Positions 56,155 to 64,000 of a stretch of 64,000 nt of DNA are shown piece after piece (the stretch's first letter is position 1; the number at the start of each line of letters is the position of its first letter). The stretch is from positions 4,088,501 through 4,152,500 of the forward strand of contig JACSYO010001818.1 in NCBI GenBank assembly GCA_016806645.1, read 5' to 3'. The translations under genes and the position numbers were made by a program. A model generated the notes under the pieces. It saw nothing but the letters and a program-made list of their open reading frames with translations. It was not told where the DNA came from and did not search any database. The stretch comes from Ophiodon elongatus (Eukaryota > Chordata > Actinopteri > Perciformes > Hexagrammidae).

Positions 56155-59100
56155 GTAGCGTAACATGGGGAACCTACTGAAAGTTTTGACTTGCACAGAT
56201 CTGGAACAGGAGCCCAATTTCTTCCTGGATTTTGAAAGTGAGTCTTTTTCAAGTAATTGCTCCCCCTCCTGATATCGATCACATGAATATCTTACCATAA
56301 CATTATCAACTCTCTGAAACTCTTAAGTCTTTTCACCCCCACTTATCTTTTACACTATGTTCTTCCCAGCGGCAAGAGAATCAAATCTTCCACTAGAGCT
56401 TCTGCACTTTCCACCAACCTGCCTGTTCCATGGTGAAATGTGTGCAGAATATCAATCAGGGCAGAGTTGCAGCAGAGCCCCCTCCTCAAATATAAAGCAC
56501 TGAAGTTCAGCTGCTGCATAGCCTAAGGCCCCTCAACACGGCTTGATCCTGCACTGAAGTGTTCTCACACTTGGCAAACCCAGAGACTCAGTCATACCTT
56601 TTGAGAAAACAATGCCTTATACAGCTCACGCTGTTTCTAGGTGTTTTTTTTTTTTTTTTTTTTTTTTTATATTAAAAGAACATCACAATTATAAATCTAA
56701 GAAGTACCCTTTTCATGCAACACTCTATATTGTAAAGTTTTCTCTAAAATTTACCACACGTCGTATTCACATTTTCAGAATGCTGTTACACCCTGAAATC
56801 ATATCTCAGGGAGGCTCACACCAAATATATAAATGATGATTTTTAAATTAATATTAATGATAGAGTACAATGCAAAATAAGAAATGCCACGTGAAGTAAA
56901 AAGACTCCGCTGCTGTCGATTATGAACGGTGTTTTAGACACTTCTTCTGCAGGCCAGCGGGAGTTTACAGTCATCACACTTGGCAAGGTGTTCTTGCTTC
57001 AGGTGGTGGGAAAGGTTCAACGTGTTCTTCATCGCCACTTCTCTCAAACAAGATGATAAAAAAAATAAATAAAAAAAATCTGGAAGTGAACCTTCCCTCC
57101 ACCCAGAGTTGTTGTGCAGAGAGAGCGTAACCCTTTTTTTTTTTTTCATTTGTCTTCTCTTATCTTGCTCCATTTTCTTCCTCAGTCAGGAAAGTGGGTG
57201 GCGTCAAAACTAAAAGGGAAGCGCTGGAAAGATTATTTCAGTGAGCTTTCATTTGCATAATTAAAAGTTGCATATTAGACATTCTATTATATTGGAGGAT
57301 TTGCAAGAGTTCCTAGAGCTGCCTTTTTTTACTGTATTATTGAGCCCAGTGTGAATATGGATTTAGTTCCAGTCCCATTTGCCCTGTTGACGTTGTTGTT
57401 GTTGTTGTTGTCCTTTGCAGATGCCCAGCCCACAGACGCAGAGCGAGAAGTGTGGGAGCAGGTCGACGTGGTGCTGAAGGACGCTAAGGGGATCCTGGAC
57501 GAGCTGCAGGCGTACAAAGGAGCGGGGCAGGAGATCAGAGAGGTACACCTGATACAAATCCACCTCCGACCGGCAGGACACAGAGCTGCTGCAGAGTCGG
57601 GACAGACTGCTGAGCAGAACAGGCATTGAAGGGAGGCTGCCTTCGGTCAGAGTTTTAAGGGCCTTTTATTTGGAGTTACTATTTTTATCAGTCATGTTTT
57701 CAGTAATTTCTTTATTGTTTGCGTCTGTCCTCTTGGCCATATCACCCACTGAGTCAGTTGGTCTTTCTTGGTTTAAAAGAGGAGTAAAGAAGAGTCAGCC
57801 TCAGTCGGTTTATGAGCATTTTGCATTTAATTTAAATTTAAAGTATTGGCCTCCCATTTTTGGTTTCACACAGCTCTGGAGTGAACAACAGTCGTTTTGT
57901 GAACAGGGTTCAGTCAAATGACTTCTGTAGCCATCAGATTATTAAACTCTTCAGAGTGAACGTTTGTTTCCATCTCCTTTATCTGAAAGAGACGGACCTT
58001 CTTCCTCTTGAAAAGCACTCCCATATCATCATCAGACTCACGGTGGATAGTTTAAACACAACAACAATACAGCAGAACCAAAGATGTCGTCTTTTTTTTT
58101 ATTGCTTATCGTAACTGGCGCCTACATTACCCACAATGCAACTCAACTGCAGACAATTCGGTCAGAGTTTGAGGTGTGTTATGCTAGTAGCGGCTAATGT
58201 AGCTATGAACCACTTCCCTTATATGAGGTCTAAGAAACTTTCTAACTCACCACCCTGAGACATTTTTCATCTTTAATCTTGTAGTTTTCTAATTTCCCAG
58301 ACCTCGTGTTGCTCCTTCTGGAGCCACAAAAGGTTTCATACAACGTTTTCCACATATGCAGTAGCACTAAGACCTGTAAACAGACTTTGATGTGTAAAAT
58401 CGGTGCAGTCCTCCTAGATATGTGCCTTTTTATTGTATTAAACTTTTATCTAATTTAAGATTTAAACTAATTGTCTTTTTTGTTTTTGGTGTTTTTTGTA
58501 TTTCCAGGCGATCCAGAATCCAAGCGATGAGGGGTTACAGGAGCAGGCGTGGGCGGCTGTGGTTCCCCTGGTGGGGAGGCTGAAGAAGTTCTATCAGTTC
58601 TCCCAGAGATTAGGTACGACTCGGCCTCTTCTGCTTCTAAAGGAACCTTTTTGTTTTGTGAGGACAGATTCAAGTGGAACAAACTCAGGCGTCCTGTGAG
58701 GCGTCGCTCAAACAGAAGCGATGTTACGTGCAATAATTGGAGCTGCCAACAATTTTAGTGCAGTTTATATCATTTTAAGCACACGGTGCCAGACTCGAAA
58801 CCACGAAGGACGAAAGCAGACGTCCTTTATGTAAAAGGTATTTTCAAAGTGATGCGACATAGACACAACCTCCATACATGACCTTAATTGTTTGCATGTG
58901 CATTTGCAATATTGACTGCTGAGCTGCAAAAGTCAACAGACATGTGACACACACACACACACACACACACACACGTACATACTACACCCCATCCTTATAT
59001 AAACATGCTTTGAAAACCCCCACAGTCGTGCATTTCTCAACATGCTGCTTGCGCTGCACTGTGCACTGACCTCTGTAGGATGGGGCTATAGGTTGTTTAA

Positions 59101-62100
59101 TTAGCATGGATACAGGGGGGGGGGGGCAGCCTAGGCTTACTGCTCCCTGATCTTCTTATGACCCTGAGGCTGAGGGCGGTGGGGGATGGAGGCGCGTAGG
59201 AGCCCGCCATGCCTTGACGCCCTCAACCCCGTAATCCCAGTGGCGGTGGAGAAGGTAGTCAATGGGAGCAGTGGGCGGCAGGAGCCTGGCGACGGCTGTT
59301 ATGTAACGAAGTAGGCCACCTCCCAGCCTCGGCCACTGCTCCGTTTTGCTGCCTTGACTTTGGGCTTCAGGGGCCGTGATGGCGTCTGCAGCCGGCTGTC
59401 CTGGCTTGTATGCATGAAGCGGAGAGTCCTACCACCACCAAGGATGGAGGATGTTATGGAGGGAAGATTATGCAATTGGCTTTGCATTTGAATGGAACAC
59501 AGATAGATTTCTCCCGCTCCAACTACTAGGTCCTGCATTGACGCACATAATGTGACTTGAATTTAAAATTGGAGACAGAACAATTTACATTTTGTAAACA
59601 ACCTTAAGACCAAGGTGTGATCCTCATAATGCTTGTTTTGTCAGTCAAACCCCATCAGTATTAATTTTACAGCACTATAAAAGAGAATAGCTACAAAATT
59701 GTGACTTAAATTGTTGTCTTATATTAATAATGTGGTTTTGTATAGCTTAAGTTAATTAACTTTGCATGTCACAGGACAGGGAAAGATTTATCCTGCTCCA
59801 ACTACTAGTTTGCTAACAGAAAAGTATTAATTATCTGGCTATATTCCTCCCTGGAATCCAAGGTGACATCTTAATATTACATATTTTGTCAAACCAATAG
59901 TCATAAACCCAAAATATCCACTTAACAGGAATATGAAACTTGAAAATGCATCACATTTTAGAAGCTGAAATTGGTGACATTGCAACAATGACATTTTTGC
60001 TTGATAAATAAAAACATCCGTTATGTAAGGGACGGTTTTCTCGCTCCATCTATTTCTTGCATGCGCGACATTGTTGACGGAGCAATATACATTTTCTAGC
60101 TGCAGCCCCACAATCCAGATTAAAGGTTGTTTTTTTGCTTCTGTTATTGACTGAAACGGCTCTGATTTTGAGTCGGTCTGCTCCGTCAGACACTGTAGAC
60201 CAGACTAAAGTCCCGCCATGCTCTGACCCTCCCCTCTCCGCGAGTAAAGCGCCTACATGCCCGCATTCTGCTTGCCTGCTCTGCCGTGACCTAATGAGAT
60301 CAGACACCCCCCCCCCGACCCCTGCCCCGCCCCGCCCTTCGCCGACTTCCCGACATACTAGAGTGGCTCGTTTCTGAAGGCCTGAAAGCAGCTCCATCTT
60401 AACTTCTGTTTTGACTGGGACGTAGAGGGGCTGGGGTTTAAAAAAAAACCGCACTACTAAGGCTATTTTTAATCAGCCGCTTCGCTGCAAACGCTGGCCC
60501 AAGCAGATGGGAGTCGTTACTGGATGGCAAACGTGCTCAATTTACTGCACTGCACTGCCAGCGATCTGTCCGTCTCCTGCAAGTCCCCTCACGATTATCT
60601 TAAGTAGACCGCGGTCTGAATCTGCCCTTTTTACTAGGTTATGTTGACATGCTCATCGTCAAATGTAATCAACAAGAATTATAAAGTACACTTTGAGTAA
60701 ATCCACCCCAAAGCGCTCATTTGGTTCCACGCAGGCTCGTTGCATCAGATGTCGAGCTCGTCTGGGTTATGTCATTATCGAAGCCGCTGTACAGCGTCTA
60801 GACTGAATTCTGAACACCGTCTGAATCTATAAATAAAAATTCCCCTTGGGCTTTCAAGGTTTTCTATTTTATCATCTTTTTTTCCCTTTTTTTTTTTTTT
60901 CCTTTACTTGAGCGAGACATGTTTGTATAAGAATATTACTTGTGTGGACGTTGCTCGCAGCATGTCGCTTAATCTTTTCCTCATTTCCCTGCCGGTGCTC
61001 TTCATGCATGCTTCATTATGGGTCTGTGGGTATGCTATGTCGAGGCACGGCTCAGGCTTTGTATTTACTTATTGTCAAAACAATGAGTGTAATCCTGCTT
61101 GAGTGAAATCTCGTTCCCCCCCCCCCCCCCATTTCATGCCAATGAGATAATTAGTCCCATGTCTCATCTGCATCTGAGCAGGAAAGCCTCTCGCCCCCCC
61201 TCTTTACCCCCCCTCTGCCCCTCCCCCTTCACGCCCTAACCCCCCCCCTCTCAGACTGGCACTGGGCCCTGGGCAGTTTGGACACCACCGCTGCCCCATT
61301 ATCTGTCTCATCCTAATCAGGCTGCTTCAGCTGGCGGACGCAGAGCACTGATCACACATCTAACTGCGTTATGATCCACTTCAGGAGCTGTGCTCTGGCC
61401 TCGTCCACCGTACATGTAGAAGAAGGATCTCTCTGTTGCTCGGCCTCAGTTTTTCCTTTTTCTGAATCAAAGACATAAATCACACATTTGTGATGTTGGG
61501 CCTATATAAATAAAACGTACTTTACATGTTTATGTCGATACACAGCAGACCTGGATTTACTGCCGCTTTAGTCTTTAGGTTATTAGCACTTTGGTGGGAC
61601 GACCTCTGTTCTGGCTTGTAAAATTAAGATTAACTGTCCAACACACTGACTACAATATTGTCAGATGCATTTTATGCCAAATAATTATGCATTTTGGCCG
61701 CACGTTGTTATTTTCATTATCGATTTTAAACTGTTGATTATTTTCTAATTAACCGATTACCATAATGTCCATAAAATGGCATCACATGACATGTTATGTA
61801 AGTTTGTTGTTTCCGTTAATTTCTTTATGACATTTTGTCGTTCCAGCCTTTCAGTTGTGACTTTGCTGCTATAAATCAATGATGAAGTGCAGTATTTCCT
61901 CTTTCCTTTTGATCTTTGCGTGTACAGCTGATACTTCAAAGACTTGACACACATCAGCCAGGTTCAAGGTTCATCACGGTCCTCAGAGAACGAGCCATAT
62001 ATATTCTCCACAGAAAGGCTGATGTTTCTGTGGCGGCCCTCTGACAGCACTGCACCTCTAACGCCGATGTCTCTCGTTTCTTCAGAGGCGGCGCTGCACA

Positions 62101-63765
62101 GCCTGCTGGGAGCTCTGACCAGCGAGACTTACGAGGACCCCACTCAGCACCTGGAGCGGGAGCAGGCGCTGGCCAAGCAGTTCGCGGAGATCCTGCACTT
62201 CACACTGCGCTTTGATGAGCTTAAAGTACGACCATCTCTTTCTCAAACATATCCCAAGTATCTCTTTCTCTTTTTTTCAAACCCCAAACTCACCTTTTAG
62301 ATGTTGATTTGAACTCTGTACTTTTCTCCTGTGATACAAACCCGACCTCTTAGTTGCCCTACAAGCTGCTGATGCCCTCGAATTGATTTTAGCTCTGCAA
62401 GTTTAAACTGCAGTCAGTGTGCGCGTGATTAGCATTTAATTAGAATCCTGATTCTAAACTGCTCTGCTGTTTATAATACGGTGGATGTCAGTGAAATTGC
62501 TAATAAGGGTTATAGCGGGGAAAGAGGTCTGCAAATTGTTGTTGTCCTGAGTGGAGTTCTGCATAACGTAGCAGGTTTCTTAGAAATGCTGGAGGGAGGG
62601 AATTTGAAGAACCCAAAATTCACCAGGAATGAAGCGCGGGTGACGGTCGAATGCCCATTGTCAAAAACATAATTGTGTGAGCACTCATCTGGTTAGACAG
62701 TGGGTGAACTGGTTCCCTTGCACCCTCGCTCTTTAGATAGAAAAACTTGAAAAAAAACAAAAAAACACACACACACCCCCGGGGCGATTTGCTCCGACGT
62801 CCCAATTAGTGCCCACTACTCAGGCTGGCAAGATAAAAACATGAAGGTAGGGGGTGCAAGGTGGCATGCCAGGCCTATTCATCAATCTTTCACACCCATA
62901 CACGGGCTTCTGACCTAGTTAAAGTGTCTGTGCGGCGTGCAGCCCCTCCCTAACGAAGAAGCCTGTCTCTCCTGGTGCACACAGTGGACACAGACTGAGT
63001 ACCAGTCTATTGTAGCGGGATTAGCCTGCTGCCAGTGCAGCTTTGAATGTGACAGGCTCATACAGGAATGAGGATAATTAACCACATGATGAGCTCTCGC
63101 TGGTGGTGACGTGTGAAAGAAGCTCTCTGGTTGGCCGGCTTCTGTTTTGAGGGTCAGTTTGGCTTCACGGTGAAACCAGATCATTCTTATTTTTCTAGGA
63201 AGTTAACTGACTCCTGTGGGTTTTTTTTTTTTTTTTTTTCTCTGAGGCTAAAAGTTTAAATAACACCAGATAGCAGGCCGACATTTGTCCTCTCCTTAAT
63301 GAGACCATTAATACCTTTTTGTCAGCTTCATAATCATTGACCCTCCCGTCACAAACTGTAATGCTGCTCAGACCGACTGTAGCAGCAAAAACACCAAATT
63401 GTTCCTGACAGGATGAGCGGGGATGTGGATGTAAAAGGGGGATGAGTGTCAGAGGATTCAAAATCCAGTCCAGCAAATAAAACCGTAATTGTATCCGTAT
63501 CCTTTTCATGGGATTTTCCCCCCTAAAGCTACATTTCTGCCTTGTTGGCTAAAACATTGTGTCATGGCCGTCGAGTGTTTGATCCAGAACCGACTGTCCT
63601 GCTGCAGGCGGTGCCACCCACAGACATGGAGAGAAACTCTGTCTCCCTATTAAGACGCTTTTCTGTTTGTTTGTCTGTTTATTGCAGATGACAAATCCCG
63701 CCATTCAGAATGACTTCAGCTACTATAGGAGAACCCTGAGCCGGATGCGGATCAACAACGTACCG
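56155..63765 (+). CDS. cyrib: cyrib (fam49b): CYFIP-related Rac1 interactor B, N-terminal half
   Basis: CYRI-B binds active Rac1 and buffers WAVE-complex activation at lamellipodia (family knowledge). The ATG is at 56165, ten bases into an exon whose acceptor is TCTACAG at 56154; context AAC-ATG-G is good. Coding exons: 56165-56237, 57421-57542, 58508-58613, 62086-62225, 63688-63765 (donor GTGAGC at 63766). Together 519 bp, 173 residues, phase kept. MGNLLKVLTC carries the N-myristoylated Gly2. TCTDLEQ.PNFFLDFENAQP and EAALHSLLGALTS match CYRIB, not CYRIA. The last exon has MTNPAIQNDFSYYRRTLSRM; its Arg161-Arg162 correspond to the Rac1-binding Arg160-Arg161 of human CYRI-B, shifted by one extra residue in ALTSETYEDPTQ. 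About 150 C-terminal residues lie beyond the window. Confidence 0.96.
56238..57420 (+). other. cyrib: cyrib intron between coding exons 1 and 2
   Basis: Poly(T) at 56644-56669, AT-rich, and a (GTT)n at 57391-57409 just before the acceptor. No exon seen. Confidence 0.6.
57543..58507 (+). other. cyrib: cyrib intron between coding exons 2 and 3
   Basis: Contains the short dispersed repeat at 58105-58145 and flanking sequence likely of the same element. No exon seen. Confidence 0.6.
58105..58145 (+). repeat. Short dispersed repeat shared with 15540-15605
   Basis: ACTGGCGCCTACATTACCCA then CAATGCAACTC; see the minus-strand partner in the asap1 intron. Confidence 0.6.
58614..62085 (+). other. cyrib: cyrib intron of about 3.5 kb
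   Basis: (AC)n at 58947-58974, a G run at 59117-59127, GC-rich unique-looking stretches at 59140-59420 and 60180-60620, C runs at 60308-60318 and 61117-61130, poly(T) at 60887-60900, and a family A fragment at 61690-61860. No exon seen. Confidence 0.6.
61690..61860 (-). repeat. Partial dispersed repeat family A (minus orientation)
   Basis: TTATTTTCATTATCGATTTT, AACTGTTGATTATTTTCTAA, TTAACCGATTACCATAATG, then GTCCATAAAATGGC match the end blocks of the family. Confidence 0.5.
62226..63687 (+). other. cyrib: cyrib intron of about 1.5 kb
   Basis: Poly(T) at 63221-63239; otherwise no repeat or ORF recognised. Confidence 0.6.
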
Positions 63766-63914
63766 GTGAGCACATTGCGTCCTTCTCGTCTCCGGCCGAC
63801 TGTGATCAATGTCTGTGGATCGACTACCTGCATGTGAGAGGCGTTGCTTGTAGTGATGAAACCCACAGATTGACAGAATTATCACCCGACTCTAATCGTT
63901 TTCACGTCTCTCTG

Positions 63915-63917
<3 letters not shown>

Positions 63918-63962
<45 letters not shown>
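63918..63962. repeat. (GT)n microsatellite
   Basis: 45 bp of GT in the cyrib intron that runs off the window. Confidence 0.96.
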
Positions 63963-63969
<7 letters not shown>

Positions 63970-64000
63970 AAGCAACGCAGCTAAATGTGATAAACGTCAG

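Noticed and set aside
1..64000. Endogenous retrovirus or autonomous transposon coding sequence
   Set aside because: I found no reverse transcriptase, integrase or transposase motifs in any translated frame I read.

Overview
The window is nuclear DNA from a ray-finned fish, most likely a percomorph teleost. It has spliced genes with GT-AG introns, very many (CA/GT)n microsatellites, and several dispersed repeat families that I recognise as typical of percomorph genomes. All protein and repeat identifications come from reading translations and motifs by eye; no database search was run.

Layout. (1) 1 to about 33,500, plus strand: asap1, an ArfGAP with SH3, ankyrin-repeat and PH domains. The first exons lie upstream of the window. 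The 25 exons present (1406-32216) encode 1020 residues in one continuous frame: late BAR domain, PH, ArfGAP zinc finger, ankyrin repeats, a proline-rich region with seven E/D-L/I-PPKP motifs, and a C-terminal SH3. (2) 34106-35999, minus strand, convergent with asap1: a compact seven-exon intact gene for a 457-residue eEF1A-like GTPase. Its diagnostic residues match 42Sp50 (thesaurin a), the previtellogenic-oocyte eEF1A paralogue, better than canonical eEF1A1/eEF1A2. A TATA box, three E-boxes and three 10-bp TAATTA repeats lie just upstream. (3) About 37,800 to the end, plus strand: cyrib (fam49b), with a candidate GC-rich promoter and non-coding first exon near 37.8-38.05 kb, a roughly 18 kb 5'UTR intron, and the first five coding exons (56165-63765, 173 residues). 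The rest runs off the window.

The asap1-cyrib order and orientation matches human 8q24. ASAP1 is an Arf GAP acting in adhesion and invadosome turnover, and CYRI-B is a Rac1-binding inhibitor of the WAVE complex, so the two neighbours both act on actin and membrane remodelling. The germline-type eEF1A gene sits between them on the opposite strand and has its own promoter; it has no obvious functional link to them.

Most remaining sequence is intron or intergenic DNA filled with microsatellites and degenerate copies of at least four dispersed repeat families, including a nested insertion next to the cyrib promoter. I see no tRNA or rRNA gene I would defend, no CRISPR array, and no intact transposon or retroviral ORF. 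The most interesting element is the 42Sp50-like gene, with its loss of Glu301 and Lys36 and its oocyte-style promoter.
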